Shown: in pieces, positions 1-7,314 of the stretch
Position numbering within the stretch: position 1 is the stretch's first letter
Layout of the letters: each line of letters begins with the position of its first letter
NCBI GenBank assembly: GCA_023247935.1
Contig: JAHFFM010000001.1
Coordinates: forward strand, 19,353-57,864
Source: Candidatus Omnitrophota bacterium
GTDB taxonomy: Bacteria; Omnitrophota; Gorgyraeia; 2-02-FULL-51-18
Direction: 5' to 3'
DNA length: 38,512 nucleotides
Made by a program: the position numbers and the translations under genes
The notes under the pieces: generated by a model
What the model saw: only the letters and a program-made list of their open reading frames with translations
Told to the model about the DNA's origin: nothing
The model's database searches: none

Positions 1-285
1 TAAATCATGATTTTTTTTCTTAAGCTCATCCAATTCCTTGACCATCGCCTCTTCCTTGGTGAGAACCTGTGAAATTTTCTTGGTGTCCTGATACTTTAGG
101 AAAGCCAAAACCGCGACGGCGGCCACCACCGTGGCAATCAGTGGGATTACTATTTTGGATGGAAAGGATCCAAGTTTTGGAGTTTTTGGTGTCGTCTTTA
201 AGGGCTCTGAGGGCTGCATTTTCTCTCTGAGCATCTCTTTAAACTCTTCCGGTTTTGAGGGGTCTTGAATAGGGTCGTCGGTCAT
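1..285 (-). CDS. Membrane-anchored coiled-coil protein (partial, C-terminus beyond window)
   Basis: The reading frame is open from an ATG at 285 to the left edge, giving 95 visible residues. The ATG overlaps the stop of the secretin gene by 4 bp (ATGA), so it is the last visible gene of the secretin operon and probably translationally coupled. The visible protein has a charged, Pro/Lys-rich cytoplasmic start of about 44 residues. One hydrophobic segment follows at about residues 45-63 (IVIPLIATVVAAVAVLAFL). After that comes a Lys/Glu-rich stretch that should form a coiled coil. This is the layout of a bitopic inner-membrane protein with an extracytoplasmic domain, similar in plan to PilN/PilO/GspM-type components, but no family can be named from so short a piece. 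Existence is well supported by operon position and the open frame; function is unknown. Confidence 0.7.
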   Translation of the reverse strand, partial: MTDDPIQDPSKPEEFKEMLREKMQPSEPLKTTPKTPKLGSFPSKIVIPLIATVVAAVAVLAFLKYQDTKKISQVLTKEEAMVKELDELKKKNHDL

Positions 286-2108
286 GGCCTACCCGCGCCT
301 CCTTTAGAAGGGGTTGTCGGGGGTGCTACCGCGGCGCCCGGCGGAGGAGGCGGCACATCGTAATCCGCGTAACTCATCAGCGAGGTGTCTCCCACGGGTG
401 GCGTTCCGGATCCTGTCACATCCACCAAGGTATCCCCATAAACAATATGCGGCGTCAAAAGAATTAGGAGTTCGCTGTGAACATTGGTCTTTGTGGAGGA
501 GTTGAATGGTCCTCCGATAAACGGCAAGTCTCCAAGAAAAGGCACTTTTTTGCGGCTCTCCGTGCTTTCATCTTTTTTTAGACCGCCGATAATAATGGAA
601 ACTCCGTCCTGAACCATCACGGTCGTTTCCGCGAGCGAACTGTCAATGATCGGAATTTTATTCCCGGAAGGCGTCGTCAGAAATTCAGCGACGCTGGAGA
701 TTTCAGGTTTGATTTTCATGGTCACAAAACCATCATCGTTGATGGTCGGAGTCACGGCCAGCTGAATACCCACGTCAATAAAGGTCACGGATTCGGCCGT
801 GGTGGTTGAATTGGAGCCGGTCGTGGTGGTAGTGGTCACATACGCCTGCTTTTCACCGACGTGAATTTTGGCTTCTTGATTATTCACCACCGCCAATTTG
901 GGATTGGAGAGAATGCGGGTATCCCCCATTGTCTTTAAAAAATTAACGAGCACTTCGAAGGCATCGTCGCCATCCACACGACCAAACACGAGATTTTCTG
1001 TGAGGGTGCTCTTGCTTCCGGCCGTCGGATTCGCGTCTGTCGGCTGAATAGTCGTAAAATTATCAATGAAAGACTCGCCGGTTCTGACAACCGGGCTAAA
1101 AGGGTGATTTCCTAAAAACTGGGTGCCGTATCTTGTCATGCGGGTGAAAATACCTTCCCACTTGATCTCGGCATTTAGTCCGTTATTGATAGTCACTTTA
1201 ATAACTTTCGCGTCAATGAGAACTTCCTTGGTTTTTTGATCCAGCGCCTTCACCACTTCATCGATTTCCTGCATGCGCTCCGGCAATGTTTCCACAATCA
1301 CCTGATTGGTGCGTTCATCCGCTGTAACCGTTCCAACTTTTTTATTGTCCAAGCGCGTCTTCAAACGGGTTTCCACTTCCAGCGCCTTGGCATATTTCAA
1401 ATTATACACCTTTACCGTCTTTTTTTGCTCCAACGCCGTAAGTGCTTCTTCCATGCGTGAAATATTTTGAGGGGCGTCCATGACCAACACGGTGCCGGAC
1501 TCCGGATCCACCAACAGACGTCCGATTTCACTCTTAAGCACTTCGAAAAGCGCGAACGCTTGTTCCGGGATCGCGTAACGAAGTTTGAATATTTTCACTT
1601 TTCGAGTGTCCGAAAATTTTCGTCCGTACCGTTCCTTATAAGCGGCTTCCGTCATCACATAATAAACGTCCCCTATCTTTTCATAGGCCAAGGCGTTGGA
1701 AACCAAAACAATGTCTAGAATATCCCTGATCGGAACATTATTTAAAAGAAGTTGGACACGACCTGTGACGGTTTTATCGATCGCCAGATTTAAACCGCCC
1801 TTGAGCGCCAAAAACCTTAGCGCGTCGGCCACATCGATATTTCTTAAATCCAAGGATACCTTTTCTTCAATCCCGGCGGAACCGGCTGTTAACTGCTGAT
1901 CCATCGGCGCGGCCTCTCCGGCGCTGGAAGCATCCGTCGCTTCTTCACCGACAGGACTAAAAGAACCGGCTGGCTGAGACTCTTCCGCAGGCGCGCTGGA
2001 ATCTGCGTCTTCCGCCAAAGCCACTCCGCAACCAATATAAGAAGCAGACAGGACAATCAACAGAAACATTGAGCAACCTTTTTTGAAGGAAAATTGATCG
2101 AGGATCAT
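282..2108 (-). CDS. Type II secretion / type IV pilus-type secretin (GspD/PilQ family)
   Basis: Outer-membrane secretin that would form the gated exit channel of a secretion or pilus machine. Of 608 residues, 14-32 form a signal peptide with a good signal peptidase I site (ALA before residue 33). A low-complexity Ala/Ser/Glu linker follows. An STN/N0-like domain covers about 84-155. Two secretin-N-type repeats lie at about 170-228 and 231-292. The secretin beta-domain covers about 296-558, with the family signature VPFLGDLPFIGGPF at 522-535 and the LLILLTPHIV end. A Thr-rich run (about 425-441) sits inside the beta-domain and may be a gate or lip loop. The C-terminus is a Pro/Gly-rich tail. 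It overlaps the GspC-like gene by 4 bp and the next gene by 4 bp. No pilotin is visible. GspD and PilQ cannot be separated with certainty, but the GspC-like neighbour favours a type II-like system. Confidence 0.93.
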   Translation of the reverse strand: MILDQFSFKKGCSMFLLIVLSASYIGCGVALAEDADSSAPAEESQPAGSFSPVGEEATDASSAGEAAPMDQQLTAGSAGIEEKVSLDLRNIDVADALRFLALKGGLNLAIDKTVTGRVQLLLNNVPIRDILDIVLVSNALAYEKIGDVYYVMTEAAYKERYGRKFSDTRKVKIFKLRYAIPEQAFALFEVLKSEIGRLLVDPESGTVLVMDAPQNISRMEEALTALEQKKTVKVYNLKYAKALEVETRLKTRLDNKKVGTVTADERTNQVIVETLPERMQEIDEVVKALDQKTKEVLIDAKVIKVTINNGLNAEIKWEGIFTRMTRYGTQFLGNHPFSPVVRTGESFIDNFTTIQPTDANPTAGSKSTLTENLVFGRVDGDDAFEVLVNFLKTMGDTRILSNPKLAVVNNQEAKIHVGEKQAYVTTTTTTGSNSTTTAESVTFIDVGIQLAVTPTINDDGFVTMKIKPEISSVAEFLTTPSGNKIPIIDSSLAETTVMVQDGVSIIIGGLKKDESTESRKKVPFLGDLPFIGGPFNSSTKTNVHSELLILLTPHIVYGDTLVDVTGSGTPPVGDTSLMSYADYDVPPPPPGAAVAPPTTPSKGGAGRP

Positions 2109-2800
2109 CTCAGCTCAAACTCCTGTCCGTCATAACTCAAAATCACGTGGTCTTTGAAAATCGCTTCTACCTTCACGGAATCTCCGACCATCTGTCCCCG
2201 CTTCACAAAAAAAGTTTTTTGCTTGGTCTTGTCCTCAATAATCACATCCGGATTTTGAGACCAGGAAATACCGACCAGCGATAAGCTGTTCTTGATGGGA
2301 TTGTCCTGAGAAACGGCTTCTTTTTTGGTTTCTTTTTTGGCCGCCAGACCGCCTTCTTTAAAAATATCCCGGGAGCTGACTTTTTGAAGATAATACGCGG
2401 AATCCTTTAAGGAAGAAGCTGGGGTCGACTCCGCCGCCATGGATGTTTCTTTTTGGAAATTAAAATTAGGGGATTTTTGAAGGCTGAGCGCGGAAGCGAC
2501 CGTGTCCCCGGCCACATACACCAGAAGACAAAACGCGACCACTGCCAGAAGAATATTGAAACGCTTCAAATCAAAGCGTTGGCGTGAAGCGGTGATTTTT
2601 TTGGCGGTGCTTCTTTTTAAAAATGAAAAGCGGCCGAACAAAGCTCCGCGAAGCGCGCCCAAGGACAAAAAGCTCTTGCCGGCACGATCCAGCTTCGCCC
2701 CTTGAATTTTAACATTCAAAGAAGGCGACTGCTCGTCTTTGGACTGTTCAATCAGCTTTAGAAGCTGCTTTTCTGGAGTAAGCTGTCCGCCGTCTGCCAT
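2105..2800 (-). CDS. GspC-like inner-membrane protein with HR domain
   Basis: Protein of 231 residues. A basic, probably cytoplasmic N-terminal region of about 77 residues is followed by one membrane helix (about 80-102, LLAVVAFCLLVYVAGD) and a periplasmic part. The last 60 or so residues match the homology-region pattern of GspC: LSLVGISW, an acidic IIEDK strand, FFVKRGQMVGD, then VILSYDGQEFELR. In type II secretion this domain contacts the N-terminal domains of the secretin, which is encoded immediately downstream with a 4-bp overlap. There is no PDZ or coiled-coil C-terminus, so it is a short GspC or PilP-like form, and the cytoplasmic part is longer than in typical GspC. The start overlaps the ATPase gene by 43 bp and is preceded by GAGG about 9 nt upstream. 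The fit to GspC rests on the domain pattern and gene order. Confidence 0.75.
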   Translation of the reverse strand: MADGGQLTPEKQLLKLIEQSKDEQSPSLNVKIQGAKLDRAGKSFLSLGALRGALFGRFSFLKRSTAKKITASRQRFDLKRFNILLAVVAFCLLVYVAGDTVASALSLQKSPNFNFQKETSMAAESTPASSLKDSAYYLQKVSSRDIFKEGGLAAKKETKKEAVSQDNPIKNSLSLVGISWSQNPDVIIEDKTKQKTFFVKRGQMVGDSVKVEAIFKDHVILSYDGQEFELR

Positions 2801-3630
2801 CCCGCGTGTACCTCATCCTCGATTATGCCTTTGACAATCTCGCGATCCACCACGAGTTTGTTTTTAAGCAGCATTTCTTTCAAAGCCCGGTGACACATCA
2901 TCGTCACTTTTCTCGGGTAACCATGGGTAAATTGATAGATCTCGCGGAGCGCTTCCTCCAAAAAGAGATCCATCTTCGACTGGTAACCCGCCTGCTTGAT
3001 GCGAAAATAAATCATTTCTTTCATTTCCGTATAATCTAAGGGGCTTAAAAGGGTTTTAAAGCTGATGCGATCCAGGAAATTAGGGATCCCGCGCAGGGTT
3101 TGCATGAGCTCGCTCTGACCCAACAGCACCAATTGCAGTAATTTAAACTGATTGGTCTCATAATTTAAAAGAACGCGTAGCGCCTCCAGGGATATTTCGT
3201 TCAGCTTCTGAGCTTCATCGATGATCAGGATCACCGTCTTATTTTCAACGATGCCCTTCTGAAAAAGAAAGCGTTCCAGCTTTTCGCGCAGTTCCGTGAT
3301 AGTAAAAGGTTGGGCGGGCGGCTCTCCGATAATCCCAAAATTGCGAACCAGGGACTGCAAAAAGAGCGCATTGGACTCAAACACCGGATCCAGCATGATA
3401 TGAAAGAGACAGTCTTCCCTCATCTTGAGATCCTGGATCAATTTTCTTGAGAGTGTGGTCTTGCCGGTTCCAACATCCCCCAACACGACGCTTAAGCCCC
3501 GTTTTAAACGAAGCTCGATCAGAACATTGGTCAGCGCGCGTTCATGTTCGCGGGAGGAATAAAAAAATTCAGGATCGGGGCTTGTGGAAAACGGCTCTTT
3601 GTCGAATCCTAAAATCCGGTAGTAGCTCAT
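2758..3630 (-). CDS. ExeA/GspA-like AAA ATPase
   Basis: A 290-residue AAA ATPase of the ExeA/GspA/MshM type. Walker A is GDVGTGKTT (51-59) and Walker B is VILIIDEAQ (133-141). The N-terminus YYRILGFDKEPFSTSPDP is the family hallmark, as are the central LRVLLNYETN and LVLLGQSEL blocks. In characterised systems ExeA works with ExeB to place the secretin through the peptidoglycan; related proteins occur in pilus and exopolysaccharide loci. This copy lacks the C-terminal membrane segment and peptidoglycan-binding domain of full-length ExeA and appears cytosolic. The start is 1 nt from the MerR stop and has a strong AGGGGAG ribosome site inside the end of that gene, so the two are co-expressed. 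Its position upstream of the GspC-like protein and secretin supports a role in assembling or energising that machine. Confidence 0.9.
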   Translation of the reverse strand: MSYYRILGFDKEPFSTSPDPEFFYSSREHERALTNVLIELRLKRGLSVVLGDVGTGKTTLSRKLIQDLKMREDCLFHIMLDPVFESNALFLQSLVRNFGIIGEPPAQPFTITELREKLERFLFQKGIVENKTVILIIDEAQKLNEISLEALRVLLNYETNQFKLLQLVLLGQSELMQTLRGIPNFLDRISFKTLLSPLDYTEMKEMIYFRIKQAGYQSKMDLFLEEALREIYQFTHGYPRKVTMMCHRALKEMLLKNKLVVDREIVKGIIEDEVHAGWQTADSLLQKSSF

Positions 3631-3882
3631 TTATAAGCTCCCCTTTTCTCTGGCGACGATCTTTTTACGGATAAGCCTTAGAGGATAACCCTCATTCATC
3701 ATCTTAGAGATGAGGCTCAAGCGACCGCGGACTTCTTTGTCGCTGTACATGCGCTTATTGCCTTCGCGCTTGATAATGGAAAGAAATCCCAGATCCGTAT
3801 AATGATTGATTGTCGGATAAGGAACTTTATATTTTTTGGAGATGTCTTTGGCCGTCACCAGACTGCCGTTTTTTTCCGTCAT
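3631..3882 (-). CDS. Small MerR-type helix-turn-helix regulator
   Basis: An 83-residue protein made almost only of a MerR-like winged HTH. The DISKKYKVPYPTINHYTDLG segment gives the helix-turn-helix, RMYSDKEV the wing and YSDKEV-type turn, and GYPLRLIRKKI the following helix. It has no C-terminal effector or dimerisation domain, so it probably senses nothing by itself and may act with a partner. It is the first gene of the secretin operon, with a clear GAGGA ribosome site 4-5 nt before the ATG. A candidate promoter and an inverted repeat lie just upstream, which suggests control of its own operon. Similar stand-alone MerR-like HTH proteins beside ATPase genes are common in poorly studied phyla, so the target could also be a distant flagellar, pilus or polysaccharide gene. 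The HTH assignment is firm; the regulatory target is inferred. Confidence 0.82.
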   Translation of the reverse strand: MTEKNGSLVTAKDISKKYKVPYPTINHYTDLGFLSIIKREGNKRMYSDKEVRGRLSLISKMMNEGYPLRLIRKKIVAREKGSL

Positions 3883-3917
3883 ACATCCTCGCTCGTAAAA
3901 CCTCTCTAAGCATTGGG

Positions 3918-3943
3918 GTACTTTCAGTAGTTACTGGAAGTAC
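3918..3943. repeat. Inverted repeat in the leader of the MerR operon
   Basis: Left arm GTACTTTCAGTA (3918-3929), a 2-nt centre, and right arm TACTGGAAGTAC (3932-3943) form a 12-bp dyad with a single T/C mismatch, which is a G-U wobble in RNA. Outer arms CTCTA (3904-3908) and TAGAG (3944-3948) extend the dyad around an unpaired stretch. It lies between the predicted promoter and the first gene. It could be a DNA operator for a dimeric regulator or an RNA hairpin in the leader. No U-tract follows on the transcribed strand, so it is not a simple terminator. Confidence 0.7.
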
Positions 3944-3956
3944 TAGAGGTTTCAAA

Positions 3957-3984
3957 AGTGTAGCATATGCCGCATAATAGTCAA
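3957..3984 (-). promoter_or_regulatory. Candidate sigma70-type promoter for the MerR-ATPase-GspC-secretin operon
   Basis: Read on the minus strand, TTGACT (3984-3979) is followed after 16 bp by TACACT (3962-3957). The -35 matches five of six consensus positions and the -10 matches four of six. Transcription would begin near 3950, placing the inverted repeat at 3918-3943 inside the leader. The prediction is from sequence pattern only. Confidence 0.5.
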
Positions 3985-4125
3985 GCACAATATAAGCCTG
4001 TTAAAACCTAATTAAAATTTAAAACGATTGGAAATACTAGATATGGGGTCTGCGGAGGTCGGAGGTAGATGGAATAGTGGAAATATTAATAGATAAAATA
4101 TTTAGATTAAGGGCTTACGAGGGGG

Positions 4126-5598
4126 CTACCTTCGCCCAAAATCGTCTTCTAGTCGCGTAATATCATCTTCGCCCAAATAGTCTCCTAGCTGGACTTCAAT
4201 TAAAGCCAAAGGTTCATTTCCCGTGTTATGCAGACGATGAATCGTCCCACGGGGAACATCCAGATAAGATCCTCGGGCGATAGGCCATTCTTTTTTTCCG
4301 ATCGTCGCCATTCCCTGACCTTGAACAACCACCCAGCGCTCGTCACGTTGAGCGTGTTTTTGCAGACTGAAACGAAGACCGGGTTCCACTTGAATTTTCT
4401 TTACTTGAAAATCAGGCCCCTTCGCAAGCACTTCATAGCCACCCCAAGGCCGACGTTCCTGTGCACTGGCCTCTCGATGAGCTTTAAAGCGTGCTAGCTT
4501 TTCTAAAACCTGCTGGCGCCGGGCAGCGTAGACTTCCAGAAACGCGATCACCCCAATAATCGACATAAAAATCAACCCGACCAAGGTCGCTCCAAAAGCA
4601 CTCACCTGAGTGGTTGAAATAGCCACCAAACCCAGAGTCACGGAAATAAAGTAAGAAAAAATCACGGCAATGCGGTCACTCATCCCCATCTTGACCAGAC
4701 GATGGGCAAAGTGATTGCGATCCCCCTTCCAGGGAGCCAGGCGACGTATCAAGCGAACCACAATCACAGAGGCGGTGTCATAAATCGGCACTCCGAAGAT
4801 CAGTACCGGTATAAAGGAAGTGATGTGGTGCAGTTGATCCCCTTGATAGTGGCAGAGCAGGGTAAACGCGGATAGCATGTACCCGATGAATTGGCTGCCA
4901 TTATCCCCCAGAAAAATACTTGCCGGCCTGAAATTTCTTATTAAAAACCCGGCCAAAACGCCCGCGAAGGTGATGAGAAAAAAACCTACCATCGCCTGAT
5001 CAATGATCTGGGTGATCCAAAAAAATGTCAGCGCGGAAATCAACGCCACCCCCGCGCAATGCCCGTCCAGTGAATCAATAAAATTAAAAGCGTTGATAAT
5101 CAAAAGAACCCAGATAAAAGTAATCACATCCCCCCAAAACCCTAGGTTCTGGATAAAGTTGATGGTGAGTCCCGAGTGAAGAAGAATAAAAACAGCGAGG
5201 AATTGCCCAGCAAGCTTTTGAAGCGGAGACAACGTGAATTTGTCATCAATAAGCCCTGTCAGAAAAATAACCAGGCTCCCCAAAAAGATAGTCATGACTT
5301 TGGGAGTCAGGGAGAGGATGTGCGTCAGAACAGGCCATTGGACATCAAAAATGCCCCGACCTAAGAAATAGGCTGCGCCGATCCCGGTAAAAACCACTCC
5401 CCAGAACGAGACAAAAATAGCGGCGCCCCCCAGAAGAGGCATGGGCTTGGTGTGCCGCTTGCGATCCGTCGGATGATCTAAAAACCCGTAGGAATGCGAA
5501 AGTTTGATGCCCACCCAAGAAAAAAAACTGCACAAGACAAAAGCGTACCCAAAAATAAAAAAATTCTTGAATAAGGACGTCCAAAAATATTCGCTCAT
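4126..5598 (-). CDS. WecA/TagO-like polyprenyl-phosphate sugar-1-P transferase fused to a mannose-6-P isomerase-type cupin
   Basis: A 490-residue two-domain protein. Residues 1 to about 355 form a multi-pass PNPT enzyme that would move a sugar-1-phosphate from a UDP-sugar to undecaprenyl phosphate and so start glycan assembly. It carries KRHTKPMPLLGG (47-58), the Asp pair in GLIDDK (115-120), NFIDSLDG (172-179), FLGDNGSQFIGY (229-240) and DRNHFAHRL (293-301). After a charged linker, residues about 380-490 are a type II phosphomannose-isomerase cupin: RPWGGYE (383-389), the QKHAQRDERW block (413-422), PRGTIHRLHN, and VQLGDYLGEDDI (469-480). Expected metal ligands His415, Glu420 and His454 are present, but the second His of the HxH pair is Gln417 and the usual EHW reads ERW. 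The ManC nucleotidyltransferase domain is absent. An ATG at 5598 is chosen over a TTG at 5604; neither has a strong ribosome site. A 107-bp spacer holds a possible own promoter. Confidence 0.9.
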   Translation of the reverse strand: MSEYFWTSLFKNFFIFGYAFVLCSFFSWVGIKLSHSYGFLDHPTDRKRHTKPMPLLGGAAIFVSFWGVVFTGIGAAYFLGRGIFDVQWPVLTHILSLTPKVMTIFLGSLVIFLTGLIDDKFTLSPLQKLAGQFLAVFILLHSGLTINFIQNLGFWGDVITFIWVLLIINAFNFIDSLDGHCAGVALISALTFFWITQIIDQAMVGFFLITFAGVLAGFLIRNFRPASIFLGDNGSQFIGYMLSAFTLLCHYQGDQLHHITSFIPVLIFGVPIYDTASVIVVRLIRRLAPWKGDRNHFAHRLVKMGMSDRIAVIFSYFISVTLGLVAISTTQVSAFGATLVGLIFMSIIGVIAFLEVYAARRQQVLEKLARFKAHREASAQERRPWGGYEVLAKGPDFQVKKIQVEPGLRFSLQKHAQRDERWVVVQGQGMATIGKKEWPIARGSYLDVPRGTIHRLHNTGNEPLALIEVQLGDYLGEDDITRLEDDFGRR

Positions 5599-5644
5599 TG
5601 TCAATTTAGTTTAGACTCATTTGATTTTTCATCGGCACAACCCA

Positions 5645-5673
5645 TGTATAGCCATTTGACCCGCGAAAAGCAA
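5645..5673 (-). promoter_or_regulatory. Candidate promoter for the PNPT-cupin gene
   Basis: On the minus strand TTGCTT (5673-5668) and TATACA (5650-5645) are separated by exactly 17 bp, about 45 bp ahead of the ATG at 5598. The -35 is weak (three of six consensus bases). This is one of only two spacers near or above 100 bp in the window, which adds some weight. Confidence 0.35.
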
Positions 5674-5674
5674 T

Positions 5675-5699
5675 AAAAAAAGAAGCTTTCGAGCATTCC
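5675..5699 (-). terminator. Possible weak intrinsic terminator after the GT39-like gene
   Basis: Seven nt after the stop of the upstream gene, the transcript reads GGAATGCTCGAAAGCTTC followed by seven U residues. GAA-GCT pairs with AGC-TTC around a CGAA tetraloop, with one bulged U. The stem is short and bulged, so termination would be partial; it may attenuate rather than end the long operon before the PNPT-cupin gene. Confidence 0.4.
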
Positions 5700-5705
5700 A
5701 ACCGC

Positions 5706-7292
5706 TTAAACGGTATAAATCCAGTACTGCTTCGTCTGGCCACTAGTCTCCGGAGCCTGCTCCCCAAGAGCCGGAACCCGCCGGTTGGAAACAATAATTC
5801 GGATATTTTTACTTCTCATGACATTAAGAACCGAGTCGTTCACTTTCGGATTGGCGCATGGATAAATTTGAGCAGCTATTTCAACTCTAGCCAAACGAGC
5901 CCAGTACTGCAGATAAATATTTTTGCCACAATAAGCGACTTTAGACCCCGGCTCAATCCCCATCTCTTGGATCTTTTTTGCCGTGTCCGTTTGAAGTTGT
6001 TGATCCGCGCGAGGCAAAAACAGTTTCACCCAATTTTTTGAAAGGGACGCGGTTGTTAAAAAAATAAAAACGGCCATCGCCGCCAGAAACGCTTTTTTTT
6101 GGGATGCGGTATCCATTTGAGCTAAGAGTAAGAAAATTCCGATATAAAACAAAGCGGCGAACGGCGCCATGTACCTTCCCTCCACCAACAAAAACAGGTA
6201 CGGAAGAGTTCCTGCGGCACTCAAAAGAAAAATAGGGAGAACAGAGCGTAATCTTTTAACCAGAAAACCGGCAGGAACAAAAAAAACGAGGCTTAAAATC
6301 GGCAGCGAGTACGGAAAGAAAAAATAACTGGATAGAAATTGGCAATTTCTCGCGAGTGCCCCTAATTGCTTTCTAAGATTAAAGGTAACGGTCGGATTTT
6401 GCCAGGAAGGATCGTAATGCCATGGGAAAGTGACTCTCCGCTTAACTGTCGGAGGTACCTGAAATTCAAAAACATTGCAAGGTTTGCTGAGAAGTTTCTC
6501 ATGGATGATAGGAATCTTGTGCGCTCCTCCAACAAACCAGGCATAATTCGCAGCGCCAGTTGTTCCCATCGAAAATTTCCCGCTCTGCTTGCTAATCGAA
6601 TAAACATACGGAAATAACACGCTTGAAAACACCAAGAGCAGGATGGCGACGCGGATCACTCTCTTGAAAAATGAGAATTGTCTATCCAATAAAAAAATAA
6701 TGGTAAAGGCAGCCGTTATAAAAAGCATAATCGGCTTGGTCAAAAATCCAAACCCCAAAACGATCCCAAGTAAAATAGGCCAAAAAATGGATTTTCTACC
6801 GGAAGCAATCCAAAGCAAAAGGAGAACCGCTAAATAAACGAAAAAACTGACGAGAAGATCGGGAGTCGGTAAATCAACGGGAGTCGCTTTGAAGGTGGTC
6901 CAAGCAAAAAGAAAATAACCGAAAAGCTTTGTATAGAAACAAAATTTTTCTGTCGCCGGAAATAGTCCACGCCACCATTGAATCAAAACACGCATCAAAA
7001 AAACAAAAACAATCGCCGTCATTACCAGCGTGAAAAAATTAAAAGCGCTGATCGTCCAAAACTCAAAATCGATGGGAGGTCTCGCCCACTTCTGAATGAA
7101 ACCTAAAATAAAAGAATAAAGAAAACTCCAGTAAGCATTGATGGGATGGTGACTTCCTCCAAAAAAATACATCTCCCCCACATCCAAATAAGCGATACCG
7201 TCTGGATAGGTCAGATTGTTTCCAATTAATAAAAGCTGAGTAGCCGCTATCGCTAATGAGAAAAATAAAAACAACACATCGGTAAGATCCAT
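5706..7292 (-). CDS. GT39/ArnT-like membrane glycosyltransferase (GT-C fold)
   Basis: A multi-pass protein of 528 residues from the preferred start. The first extracytoplasmic loop carries the acidic motif YPDGIAYLDVGEMY (29-42), as in PMT/ArnT-type GT-C enzymes, where this loop holds the catalytic Asp and the donor is a polyprenyl-phosphate sugar. About ten membrane helices follow. A C-terminal soluble stretch of roughly 90 residues contains KVAYCGKNIYLQYWARL. It would add a sugar on the periplasmic side of the inner membrane. The frame stays open back to 7421, but that part lies inside the upstream gene and is basic and non-hydrophobic. The ATG at 7292 has GGCGGA directly upstream and starts 22 nt after the upstream stop. 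Acceptor and sugar cannot be told from sequence. A run of eight A (minus strand, about 6093-6100) lies in the coding region. Confidence 0.82.
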   Translation of the reverse strand: MDLTDVLFLFFSLAIAATQLLLIGNNLTYPDGIAYLDVGEMYFFGGSHHPINAYWSFLYSFILGFIQKWARPPIDFEFWTISAFNFFTLVMTAIVFVFLMRVLIQWWRGLFPATEKFCFYTKLFGYFLFAWTTFKATPVDLPTPDLLVSFFVYLAVLLLLWIASGRKSIFWPILLGIVLGFGFLTKPIMLFITAAFTIIFLLDRQFSFFKRVIRVAILLLVFSSVLFPYVYSISKQSGKFSMGTTGAANYAWFVGGAHKIPIIHEKLLSKPCNVFEFQVPPTVKRRVTFPWHYDPSWQNPTVTFNLRKQLGALARNCQFLSSYFFFPYSLPILSLVFFVPAGFLVKRLRSVLPIFLLSAAGTLPYLFLLVEGRYMAPFAALFYIGIFLLLAQMDTASQKKAFLAAMAVFIFLTTASLSKNWVKLFLPRADQQLQTDTAKKIQEMGIEPGSKVAYCGKNIYLQYWARLARVEIAAQIYPCANPKVNDSVLNVMRSKNIRIIVSNRRVPALGEQAPETSGQTKQYWIYTV

Positions 7293-7314
7293 TCCGCCGA
7301 TAGCACGGACAGAA

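Noticed and set aside
2010..2070. Possible lipobox (YIGC) in the secretin signal peptide
   Set aside because: The residue at -3 is Tyr instead of Leu or similar, and a good signal peptidase I site (ALA) follows five residues later.
4081..4103. AT-only inverted repeat AAATATT...AATATTT downstream of the PNPT-cupin gene
   Set aside because: Seven A/T pairs with a nine-base loop are expected by chance in such AT-rich sequence; nothing else supports a function.
4123..4137. GGGC/GCCC hairpin over the stop of the PNPT-cupin gene as terminator
   Set aside because: Only four base pairs with a seven-base loop, and no U-tract follows.
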